From Methanosarcinales archaeon (lineage in GTDB: Archaea > Halobacteriota > Syntropharchaeia > Alkanophagales > Methanospirareceae), in the NCBI GenBank assembly GCA_025464275.1, contig JAODGR010000081.1, positions 1 to 14,554 on the forward strand: a stretch of 14,554 bases of DNA, read 5' to 3'. How positions within the stretch are numbered: position 1 is the first letter of the stretch; each line of letters opens with the position of its first letter. Made by a program: the position numbers and the translations under genes. Of the stretch, positions 5,999 through 13,504 are shown piece after piece. Below the pieces are notes generated by a model that had not been told where the DNA came from, made no database searches, and worked only from the letters and a program-made list of their open reading frames with translations.

Positions 5999-6877
5999 CT
6001 AAACCAGAGGTATCGGCTGCTTATCCGCCGGCAGCAGGGGTAACTCCATGCTGCTCACCAGCAATTCATCTTCTATCTCCTTCGCTCGTTCCAGTAACAG
6101 CTCCTTACCCGCGGGTGTGAGTGCGAAGATGGGGATAGCGGTACCCGCCTGCAGAATAGCCCGCTCCCTTGCCAGTTCCCTTATATGTCGCGATGCACAG
6201 GCGGTAACCAGGTCAGCGGTCTGTAGAAGTTGCTCCGCTTCTACCCGGGTAATACCGGTGAGATGCACACCAAAGATGATGGCATCCTCACTTATCGCTC
6301 TGCACCGCTCCGCATCTTCAACCGAGCACACCGTTACACCCACCCGCTTATACCCCATGCGAAGTGCCAGCTGCAATCCAGCAGGCTGGTCTATCGCAGG
6401 AGGAATGAGGGTTGTACCTCCTCTCTCGCTTATCGACCTCAAAATACCTTCCACCGGGCTGGTCTCCATCACTCCACCCAGCCGTGCACCTATACCCTGA
6501 ACCAGTCCGGGATTGGAGGTGATCACTGTGCCTGCACCCTCGCAGACCGTGACAGAGGCATCGAGCAGTTCTTTACGAAGTGCAGTCATTAAAGTCTCAG
6601 AAGCGCCGAAGCCGACAAATACCCCCAGCTCCATCTCCCTACCCGGGGTGCACATGCCGAAATCGCGTATCCTGAACTCCACATTGCTCCTGATTACCTC
6701 CTCATTCAGTTCTTTTATCCCCCTTATCTTCGCCCATAGAGGACAGTACTTCAGTATCGGTCTCCCCACTTCCACTACTCTCCCCCCTTCCACCACCACC
6801 CTTGCTCTTCCCATCGTCTCTAACACATGCCGGTCCTGCTTCCGGGAAAACTCTCTATCATGCGTATCTGCATCCAT
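5999..6877 (-). CDS. methanogenesis marker protein 8 (DUF2099)
   Basis: This protein belongs to a family found almost only in methanogens and related methane or alkane oxidisers; its biochemical role is unknown to me. From ATG 6877 it has 292 residues. It carries the family opening HVLE.MGRARVVVEGGRVVEVG (residues 17-38), KYCPLWAK, the FGMCTPGREME motif with Cys76, GFGASETLMTALR, and the CEGAGTVITSNPGLVQGIGARLGG block (112-135). Other conserved-looking cysteines are Cys45, Cys184, Cys192 and Cys227. The frame stays open to 7015, giving a hydrophobic N-terminal extension. I rejected that because it would run through the promoter and into the divergent desulfurase gene, while ATG 6877 has GGAGAGGGGG just upstream. 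radB follows after 5 bases. Confidence 0.9.
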   Translation of the reverse strand: MDADTHDREFSRKQDRHVLETMGRARVVVEGGRVVEVGRPILKYCPLWAKIRGIKELNEEVIRSNVEFRIRDFGMCTPGREMELGVFVGFGASETLMTALRKELLDASVTVCEGAGTVITSNPGLVQGIGARLGGVMETSPVEGILRSISERGGTTLIPPAIDQPAGLQLALRMGYKRVGVTVCSVEDAERCRAISEDAIIFGVHLTGITRVEAEQLLQTADLVTACASRHIRELARERAILQAGTAIPIFALTPAGKELLLERAKEIEDELLVSSMELPLLPADKQPIPLV

Positions 6878-6922
6878 CTGTTCTGCCCCCTCTCCATCTC
6901 CATAGTGGTTAATATTAATGAT

Positions 6923-6943
6923 AGAATAAAGGAAGAGATATAG
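6923..6943. promoter_or_regulatory. divergent promoter region, marker 8 / cysteine desulfurase
   Basis: On the minus strand CCTTTATTC (6923-6931) lies about 50 bases before the marker 8 ATG, allowing a leader that includes its GGAGAGGGGG ribosome site. On the plus strand AGATATAG (6935-6943) is about 24 bases before the desulfurase ATG at 6963, which has no ribosome site, fitting a leaderless message. GATATAGAA is repeated directly at 6937 and 6947. Confidence 0.4.
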
Positions 6944-6962
6944 AAGATATAGAAGAGTTGAA

Positions 6963-8195
6963 ATGATAGATACAGAGCGAATCAGGCGAGATTTCCACAT
7001 TCTTGAATCGGGCATAATCTACATGGACACAGCAGCGACGAGCCTTACGCCCGAGCCCGTGCTGGATGCTATGCTGGAATATTACAGGGGTTACAATGCA
7101 AATGTGGGCAGGGGTGTACACCACCTGACACGGATAGCCACTGATGAATATGAAGAAGCACGTAAAAAGGTGGCAGAATTCATCGGTGCACGTGCTCATG
7201 AGCTCGTCTTCACACGGAACACCACTGAGGGTATAAATCTGGTTGCATCTGGACTCCGCACGCGCCTGCATAAGGGCGATAAGGTCGTTATCAGTCTGCT
7301 TGAGCATCATTCCAATCTGCTGCCATGGCTGCGTGCAAAGAGTGACCTGGGAATAGACATAGAGGTGGTGAAGCCATCTGGCAGGATGCGTGAGCTGGAG
7401 CTCTCGGTCTCAGATTTCGAGGCGGCGATAGATGAGCACACGAAGCTCGTGGCTCTCACCCACGTATCCAATGCTATCGGCTCTATCCTCCCGGTTGGTG
7501 AGATAGCGAAGTTATGCCACGCGAATGATGCGCTATTACTCGTGGATGCTGCACAGTCGGTACCCCATCTGGAGGTAGATGTAAAAGAGCTGGGCTGCGA
7601 TTTCCTGGCATTCTCCGGGCATAAGATGCTCGCTCCCACCGGTATAGGAGGACTGTACATAAGAGAGGAACTCATGCCCGAGATAGAGCCATTGATGGTG
7701 GGTGGGGGTGCGGTGGAGACTGCTTCTTTTGATGATTACAGGTTAAAGGGTGCGAATGAGCGATTCGAGAGTGGCACACCGGACATATCAGGTGCAATCG
7801 GGCTTGGTGCTGCGGTGGATTACTTAACCGCAATTGGACTGGATAATGTGCGGTTAACTGAGGAGAAGCTGACAGAGGAGCTCATAGAGGGGCTGCAGAG
7901 TATACCGGGGGTGGAAGTTTACGGGTATGGCACCTCAGCAGCGGATAGGGGGAAGAGAATAGGTACTGTATCCTTCAATCTGGCGGGTAAGAGCCCGGAT
8001 GAGGTGGCATTGAGGCTGGATAACGAAGGGAGTATAATTGTAAGGTCCGGGCATCACTGTTGCATACCACTGATGAATTACCTGGGAATAGAAGGTACAG
8101 TCAGAGCTTCATTATACCTCTATAATACAGAGAGCGAGGTGAACAGGCTGCTGGAACTCGTGGAGCGGATTGCTACCCAACCCTCACCATCCTGA
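6963..8195 (+). CDS. sufS: cysteine desulfurase, SufS/CsdA type (class V aminotransferase fold)
   Basis: This PLP enzyme would remove sulfur from cysteine as an enzyme-bound persulfide, giving alanine, to feed Fe-S cluster or other sulfur-requiring synthesis. The 410-residue length matches the group II (SufS) family. Visible residues include the N-terminal YMDTAATSLTP, EHHSNLLPW (114-122), the PLP-phosphate and ring contacts VDAAQSVPH (194-202), the Schiff-base Lys221 in FSGHKMLAPTGIGGLY, the FESGTPD motif (268-274), and the catalytic loop RSGHHCC with Cys366 as the persulfide site, followed by RASLYLYNTESEV. A second Cys (367) is adjacent. No sufB, sufC or sufE gene lies nearby, so its scaffold partner is elsewhere. 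A selenocysteine lyase role cannot be excluded. Its end overlaps the giant convergent gene by 23 bases. Confidence 0.9.
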   Translation: MIDTERIRRDFHILESGIIYMDTAATSLTPEPVLDAMLEYYRGYNANVGRGVHHLTRIATDEYEEARKKVAEFIGARAHELVFTRNTTEGINLVASGLRTRLHKGDKVVISLLEHHSNLLPWLRAKSDLGIDIEVVKPSGRMRELELSVSDFEAAIDEHTKLVALTHVSNAIGSILPVGEIAKLCHANDALLLVDAAQSVPHLEVDVKELGCDFLAFSGHKMLAPTGIGGLYIREELMPEIEPLMVGGGAVETASFDDYRLKGANERFESGTPDISGAIGLGAAVDYLTAIGLDNVRLTEEKLTEELIEGLQSIPGVEVYGYGTSAADRGKRIGTVSFNLAGKSPDEVALRLDNEGSIIVRSGHHCCIPLMNYLGIEGTVRASLYLYNTESEVNRLLELVERIATQPSPS

Positions 8196-11100
8196 TACCC
8201 TCGCCCGTCTTCACCATCTCACTCAGCGCTCTTATCTTCACGTCATCCCAGTAGACCTTTACCGGCAGCTCCTTCGCATCACCCCTCGCATATACGCGCA
8301 ATCCCAGCCTGGTATTACCCTCATTCATATACACCGGGATATCCACATGCAGCCAGCCCGCTTTCACCGCCGGTGGCGATTCCCGGATCCACTTCCCCTT
8401 CTCTATGCTGTATCGCTCACTCACCCAGCCCACATATCCCGTATCGATGCCTGAGATGTCGTCTTCCCATATCACCCTGCCATTCAGGAGTACCTGCTTG
8501 GTTATATTATGCGCATCACTCGAAGAGCCATTGAATGAGTCACGGACATTGAATGAGAGCAGGGCAATGCCATAATCGGGTGTATAGAAGCTCTGCGAGA
8601 GCTCCATGTAATCACCTCTGCGTGTCTCACCACGCTGTCTCACGCAGTAGGAGTAAGAAGGGGAGGTATATTCCATGGCAGTGGGAGCAGCTTCAAAGCT
8701 ACTGCCCCTATAATTCTGTCTCCATGCGGGGCTGTAACCCATCTCACCGCCACTTATCACCGGTAGAGGTGAGAGCTCATACTCCAACAACGGCTCTAAA
8801 TTAGAGTAATCCACGGTTGTGGATACCCAGAGGCTGAACCGCCGGTATGGCTCTCCCCTTACAAGGTCTCTGAACAGCAGGAACTCCAGTTTCTGGCTCT
8901 CGCCCACCCTGTCCGGGACAAATGATACCTTTTGCTCCCACTCGGACCACCGTCCAAGCCACCTGCTCAGGGTCTTGAGCACCCTGCCATCGAGTCTTAC
9001 CTGCAGGATATAATTCGCCTCACCCGGCTCCATTCGCCTCACTCCCACGAGCACTGTCGCAGGCTCACCGAGATGGAGCTTCGTTGGGTAATTCTCATCC
9101 GTTCCATTTGCATCCAGCACATAGAATGAAGCAGCAGAGGAGGCAGAAGTTGATGCTGTAACCGTCATAGCGGTGACCGGTTCTATCTTCACGTCATCCC
9201 ACCATACCCGCACCGGCACGGGTACCGGTCCACCACCACCTGCAGTGGTATATACACGCAATGTCAGCCTGTTTGTTGCAGCACGCAGTGTTACCGGTAT
9301 TTTAAGATGCTGCCACTCCTCATCCCCTGCTATCTCATCCTCCCAGATTGGTTCGTCATTTAACAGTACCTGCTTCACATAATAGCCCCTACCGTCACCC
9401 CTGCAGGAGTCCTTCACCGCAAATGAGAGTACCACCACTGCGGGATACCTCCTGGCAGTGAAATCCTGGTAAATATCCGCATGGGTATGCGGTGGGGTCA
9501 TGGTGGCGGAGATCTCAAAGGAATGCCAGGGTGATACAAAGGTTGAGTTGGTTATACGTACCGAGAAGTTGGATGCATTCCCTCCTGCATCCACACGCCA
9601 GCCCGTAGATGTCTCCATGTCTCCATTCACTATCTCAGGTAGTGGTGATACTGATGCAGCATATCTCTCCAGCACCTCTGGATTCTCGTAATTTATATCT
9701 GACGTGACCCATAGATGGAATTCTTTATAGGGTCGCACAGGAGCACCAGTACCGGTGCCAGTACCAGTGCCAGTGCCTTTGAATAGCAGGAATTCCAGCT
9801 TCAGCAGTCTACCCACCTGGTTTGGTGTGAAGGATATCAGACGCTCCCACGTGGAGCCCGCATCCACTCGCACCACCTCACTCCTTAATATATCGCCATT
9901 CAGCCGCACCTGCAATGTATAGTTCATCATTTGCGGTGCTCGATTGGTTATACCCACAATCACTTCCGCAGGCTCGCCCAGGTATAATTCTGCTGGATAA
10001 TTATCGCCACCGTATCTATCACGGACATAGAATGAGGTTGTGACGTGCTTCGTCAGCTCCTCTAAGGGCTCTATATGGATATCATCCCACCACACGGTCA
10101 GGGGGAATGCGGTGGAACTCTGTTTCGCATATACGCGTAATGTAAGCCGATTTGTGCCATTATCAAGAGTGACCGGCATCTTAACCTCCTGCCAGCCTTC
10201 ATCGCCTGCCACATCGTCTTCCCACACCACGAACCCGTTCACCAGTACCTGCTTATACAGGTAACCCGCACTGCCATTCGAGCGGTGGGAGTCGCAGACT
10301 TTCAATCTCAGAGTAGCAAGCCCGGGAGCATCAGACCATAGAACCTGCGATATCTCACCATACGCACCTTTCTCAATCGGAGTTTGAGCAGGATATTCAA
10401 TCTGATAAGTGCTTGTGGAATATGCCTCGAGATTCACGTCTATACGTGCTTTCTCACCACTTTTTATCTCAAATTCCTCCGTACCTCCACTGCTCATGTA
10501 CACGCCTGGAATCACATCCAGCCATAGATGTCCGGGGCGTGTTTCTATCTCGAAGTAGCCTGTGCTGTCTGTGATACCTGACTTCTCATAACCCTTATGG
10601 TCACTCACCTCCACCCGCACACCGGGTAACCCCGTGCCGTTGTATGTGACACGACCATACACAATAGCGGGGGTTGGTGGTGGTGGTATTGCGGCAATCG
10701 AGAGGTTCTCCATTATTGTCTCGCCATAAGAGATATTGAAAGCGGTGCTATTGGATAAATAACCCTCCTTACTCACTTCCAATCTCACATGCCCCTCCAC
10801 TGTCCTGAGTTCGTAATAGCCAGTGGCATTACTCCTCGTCACATCTGCGTAGCCCTCGCCACGTAGCTGGATGTATGCACCGGGGACTGGAGCACCGGTT
10901 TCGTTATCAGAGATGTAGCCAAGAACAACCGACTGTGCTGGATTGAGTTTCAGGTTAATCATGTGCTCACTCGCTATTTCAACCGTTGTCCTGTTCACTG
11001 CATAGCCCTCAGCATGCACTTCTAACTGTGAGCGGCCGGAGATCACCCGTAACTCGAAGTAGCCGGTTTCATCGGTGGTGGTATTCGCCTCTATCCCGTA

Positions 11101-13023
11101 CTCGCTCCGCGCTTTTATACTCGCGTTTGCTACCCCCTGCCCCGTTACGTTGTCCAGTACATAACCCCTGAGGATGGAGAACCGGGCAGACAAATTCTCA
11201 GGCAGGTGCTTCTTCGTTCTTATCTCCTTACTCAGGTTGGCGAGTTCTCTTAACGTCATGTTGAATACCTTTATCGGACTGCTGGAGAAATTAACTACCT
11301 TCGTCTGCCCATCTGCGATATCAAACTCGGTGGTGCTCTTCTCATACCCGGGTGCAGTAGCCTCTGCCCAGAAATGGTCTGCCATCACTGTCATCTCATA
11401 ATAGCCGGTTTCGTTCGTGGTACTCCTCTTCTCGTACCCGTAATGGTTGGTCAGAGAGACGCGGGCAGCGGGGACCGGCAATCCTGTATCATTATCGGTT
11501 ATGTATCCACACACCGTGGAGTTCTCATTCAGTTCATGGAACTTGGTGAAGAAGCCCCTGAAGTAGCCTGTGTTCGCCCTGAATGTCCAGTTCGAATTGT
11601 ATTCCATGTCTGGATTCACGACCCTCGGCGGGCTCGCCAGGATGTATCGGCTTATCACCTCAAGATGGTCATAATTAATAAGGGAGTCGACCCAGAGGTG
11701 GAGTGAGCGATACACCCTCTTTGAACCTCCTTTATACAGTAGGAATTCCAGCTTCAGATGCTTACCCACGTGAGTGGGTGTGAAGGAGACCCGGTTTTCC
11801 CATTTACTGCCATGTGCGAGTACAGGAATCTGCTGCCTGAGTAGAGAATGCCCGCCCAGGGTTATCTCCAGTGTGTAGTTCACCGGCGCATGTTCGTGAT
11901 TCTCTATACCCACAATCACCGAACTGGGCTCCAGCAGATATAACGTTCCGGGATACTTCTCCGCTTTACCGCCTTCACCGAGTATATAAAATGCAGTGAA
12001 TCGCTCCTCTTTATATGTTAGCTTCGCGTATATCAGCATCCCGCTTGCTATCAGTATAGAGCCCACGAGCGCAGTTATCAGAGCAATCTCGATCGCATTC
12101 GGCTTCTCTACCCTCCGTATAGATGCGATAAAGGCTGAAATAACCGAGGAATCGATATAAAACCGCTCTTCAATCGGTATCCTCACTCTTCTTACCGCGG
12201 TGACCAGTACGAGAGCGAGGGTTATCAATGAGAGCGAGATAACAATTGGTGCAGGTCGGAAACGCCACTCGGTGAGGCTGATCGCGAAGCCGTCGAAGAC
12301 CGTAATCGCTATACTCAATCCAATAGAGAGAGTGAACCTCTCTATGCTGCTCAGTTCATTCTTCCGGGGGAACATCGCCGCTATTAAGCCATATCCGGGC
12401 AGGAAGAGTAAGAGTGGGAGTGCGAAGATGATGCGGAGCGGGAGCAGATTAAGATTGAGATTAGGAGGAGCTGCAATCACGAACAGACATGCCAGGAATG
12501 AAAGGAGGATGACCATCCAGAGGTCGAGGTTTAAAACCCTCTCCCTTCGCTTCGATAACTTCCTCATACCAGTATAAAGGGCTATTATAATCTGTGCGCA
12601 GAGCAAGCCCAGGAAATCAGCCAGCAGGTCCATCTCGCTTGGTGTTCGGTACGGCACGAAGGACTGGTGTAACTCATCCGTGGCACCATAAAGAGTTCCA
12701 ATGAGCAGAGATGCTGGTATAGCATATCGCCACATCCTCGAATTGCTCAACGCTCGATTGAGTAATAGCCCGAAGAAGAAGTATAAACCGATGTGCCCGA
12801 ACTTATCGGGGTAGAGGTATACGAGATAGAATGGATAGATGAGGACTCTGAGCCCAAAACTCGACATTAAATCCATCAACTCGGTGGCAAGTGTGCGTAG
12901 CAGCCCATGATGTGGAGGGGAGGGTATCTTTGATAGAGAAGAGAGGAAGAATATGAATGCTGCGTATACAACGCACAGGAGTGAGAAGATGTGAAATCTA
13001 TTCAGTTTCAGCTTCGGTTTCAT
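8173..13023 (-). CDS. giant VanZ/DUF1616 membrane-anchored surface protein with repeated ectodomains
   Basis: From ATG 13023 the product has 1616 residues (a TTG two codons earlier is less likely). Residues ~10-150 form a VanZ-like membrane domain with DKFGHIGLYFFFG and GATDELHQSFVPYR...DLLADFLG. Residues ~165-335 are a DUF1616 membrane region (LPLRIIF...LFLPGYGLIAAMFPRK). About ten membrane segments in total precede a ~1280-residue soluble part, presumably outside. That part comprises: DUF1616-type ectodomain 1 (~340-445); four carboxypeptidase-regulatory-like beta-sandwich repeats (~503-583, 616-695, 700-776, 785-866) each with G.V.....G.P...V and ETGYFE-like motifs; jelly-roll-like A (869-986); ectodomain 2 (996-1106); jelly-roll B (1163-1283); ectodomain 3 (1298-1400); jelly-roll C (1448-1600). 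N-glycosylation sequons are dense around 500-800. There is no C-terminal anchor. It follows pyrI by 10 bases and is the last gene of that operon. An adhesive or envelope role is inferred. Confidence 0.85.
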   Translation of the reverse strand: MKPKLKLNRFHIFSLLCVVYAAFIFFLSSLSKIPSPPHHGLLRTLATELMDLMSSFGLRVLIYPFYLVYLYPDKFGHIGLYFFFGLLLNRALSNSRMWRYAIPASLLIGTLYGATDELHQSFVPYRTPSEMDLLADFLGLLCAQIIIALYTGMRKLSKRRERVLNLDLWMVILLSFLACLFVIAAPPNLNLNLLPLRIIFALPLLLFLPGYGLIAAMFPRKNELSSIERFTLSIGLSIAITVFDGFAISLTEWRFRPAPIVISLSLITLALVLVTAVRRVRIPIEERFYIDSSVISAFIASIRRVEKPNAIEIALITALVGSILIASGMLIYAKLTYKEERFTAFYILGEGGKAEKYPGTLYLLEPSSVIVGIENHEHAPVNYTLEITLGGHSLLRQQIPVLAHGSKWENRVSFTPTHVGKHLKLEFLLYKGGSKRVYRSLHLWVDSLINYDHLEVISRYILASPPRVVNPDMEYNSNWTFRANTGYFRGFFTKFHELNENSTVCGYITDNDTGLPVPAARVSLTNHYGYEKRSTTNETGYYEMTVMADHFWAEATAPGYEKSTTEFDIADGQTKVVNFSSSPIKVFNMTLRELANLSKEIRTKKHLPENLSARFSILRGYVLDNVTGQGVANASIKARSEYGIEANTTTDETGYFELRVISGRSQLEVHAEGYAVNRTTVEIASEHMINLKLNPAQSVVLGYISDNETGAPVPGAYIQLRGEGYADVTRSNATGYYELRTVEGHVRLEVSKEGYLSNSTAFNISYGETIMENLSIAAIPPPPTPAIVYGRVTYNGTGLPGVRVEVSDHKGYEKSGITDSTGYFEIETRPGHLWLDVIPGVYMSSGGTEEFEIKSGEKARIDVNLEAYSTSTYQIEYPAQTPIEKGAYGEISQVLWSDAPGLATLRLKVCDSHRSNGSAGYLYKQVLVNGFVVWEDDVAGDEGWQEVKMPVTLDNGTNRLTLRVYAKQSSTAFPLTVWWDDIHIEPLEELTKHVTTSFYVRDRYGGDNYPAELYLGEPAEVIVGITNRAPQMMNYTLQVRLNGDILRSEVVRVDAGSTWERLISFTPNQVGRLLKLEFLLFKGTGTGTGTGTGAPVRPYKEFHLWVTSDINYENPEVLERYAASVSPLPEIVNGDMETSTGWRVDAGGNASNFSVRITNSTFVSPWHSFEISATMTPPHTHADIYQDFTARRYPAVVVLSFAVKDSCRGDGRGYYVKQVLLNDEPIWEDEIAGDEEWQHLKIPVTLRAATNRLTLRVYTTAGGGGPVPVPVRVWWDDVKIEPVTAMTVTASTSASSAASFYVLDANGTDENYPTKLHLGEPATVLVGVRRMEPGEANYILQVRLDGRVLKTLSRWLGRWSEWEQKVSFVPDRVGESQKLEFLLFRDLVRGEPYRRFSLWVSTTVDYSNLEPLLEYELSPLPVISGGEMGYSPAWRQNYRGSSFEAAPTAMEYTSPSYSYCVRQRGETRRGDYMELSQSFYTPDYGIALLSFNVRDSFNGSSSDAHNITKQVLLNGRVIWEDDISGIDTGYVGWVSERYSIEKGKWIRESPPAVKAGWLHVDIPVYMNEGNTRLGLRVYARGDAKELPVKVYWDDVKIRALSEMVKTGEGIRMVRVG
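9212..9229. repeat. short six-base repeat (ACCGGY)3, imperfect
   Basis: ACCGGC, ACGGGT and ACCGGT in tandem encode the Pro-Val-Pro-Val-Pro-Val stretch of jelly-roll B in the giant surface protein, next to a Gly4 run encoded by CCACCACCACC. Confidence 0.5.
9745..9777. repeat. six-base tandem repeat (RCCRGT)5.5
   Basis: ACCAGT, ACCGGT, GCCAGT, ACCAGT, GCCAGT and a partial unit encode an uninterrupted (Gly-Thr)5 loop in ectodomain 2 of the giant protein. The other two ectodomain copies lack the Gly-Thr run at this position (they read LLYKGGSKRVYR and LLFRDLVRGEPYR), so it is a local expansion in one copy. Confidence 0.8.
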
Positions 13024-13033
13024 CGTCAAATAT

Positions 13034-13492
13034 CTATATATAGCCTGATACGTCCTCTATTATCCGCTCACAGTAGAAACAGCGGAACCTCGGTGGATTT
13101 ATGCTCACGGTCAAGAATCGAGGTACAACCGGCTCAGTTGCTGCATTGGATATGCAATTGGGGTTTGAGCATCGCATTATCCCTTCTATCAGCTCTGGTA
13201 GATAGACCTTATGCTTCTCCACCACCTCAGAATTGCGTATTATATTGATGGTGGCATTAGGAGCGATGAGTGCGATTTTATCCACCTCCTCCGGCTTCAA
13301 TTCCCTATCTTCTACCTTCACTATGTCCTTCCTGCCCATCTTACCACTTCTTACATTCATCACCACACTCACTACTGCGTCGGTCTTCGCATTGATACCA
13401 AGTATGCGGAGTACGTTCAGTGCCTGACCTGCCGTGATATGGTCGATAACAGTGCCATTTCTTATAGGAACAACCTTCAGCTCCTTCTTCAT
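13034..13492 (-). CDS. pyrI: aspartate carbamoyltransferase regulatory subunit PyrI
   Basis: PyrI binds nucleotide effectors and, through its zinc domain, the catalytic PyrB trimers, controlling the first committed step of pyrimidine synthesis. The 152-residue length is typical. Visible features are KVVPIRNGTVIDHITAG (6-22), the nucleotide-binding domain with LRILGI and KDIVKVEDRELK (Lys60 region), PNATINII (78-85), and the zinc domain with Cys108, Cys113, Cys138 and Cys141 (CSNPNC and CFYC). Start ATG 13492 has a good ribosome site (GGAGAGTGAT, eight bases in typical spacing) lying across the stop of the upstream aminotransferase gene, which suggests translational coupling. No pyrB is beside it, unlike the common pyrBI pair. 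The giant surface protein gene follows after 10 bases. Confidence 0.95.
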   Translation of the reverse strand: MKKELKVVPIRNGTVIDHITAGQALNVLRILGINAKTDAVVSVVMNVRSGKMGRKDIVKVEDRELKPEEVDKIALIAPNATINIIRNSEVVEKHKVYLPELIEGIMRCSNPNCISNAATEPVVPRFLTVSINPPRFRCFYCERIIEDVSGYI

Positions 13493-13504
13493 CTATCACT
13501 CTCC
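13493..13504 (-). promoter_or_regulatory. ribosome binding site of pyrI overlapping upstream stop codon
   Basis: On the minus strand GGAGAGTGATAG directly precedes the pyrI ATG, and its TGA is the aminotransferase stop. It resembles the archaeal anti-SD complement GGAGGTGAT. It is the clearest ribosome site in the window and ties the two genes into one translational unit. Confidence 0.7.

Noticed and set aside
6048..6500. 150-codon plus-strand ORF opposite marker 8
   Set aside because: It is antisense to a recognised gene with Ser/Ala/Arg-rich shadow composition.
6878..7015. Hydrophobic N-terminal extension of marker 8 that looks like a membrane anchor
   Set aside because: It crosses the divergent promoter and the first codons of the desulfurase gene; the family opening and a ribosome site support ATG 6877.
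7307..7675. 122-codon minus-strand ORF within the cysteine desulfurase gene
   Set aside because: It is antisense to the catalytic core of a well-recognised enzyme; its composition is typical of a shadow frame.
13024..13029. TTG start for the giant surface protein
   Set aside because: An ATG follows two codons later at 13023, and no ribosome site favours the TTG.
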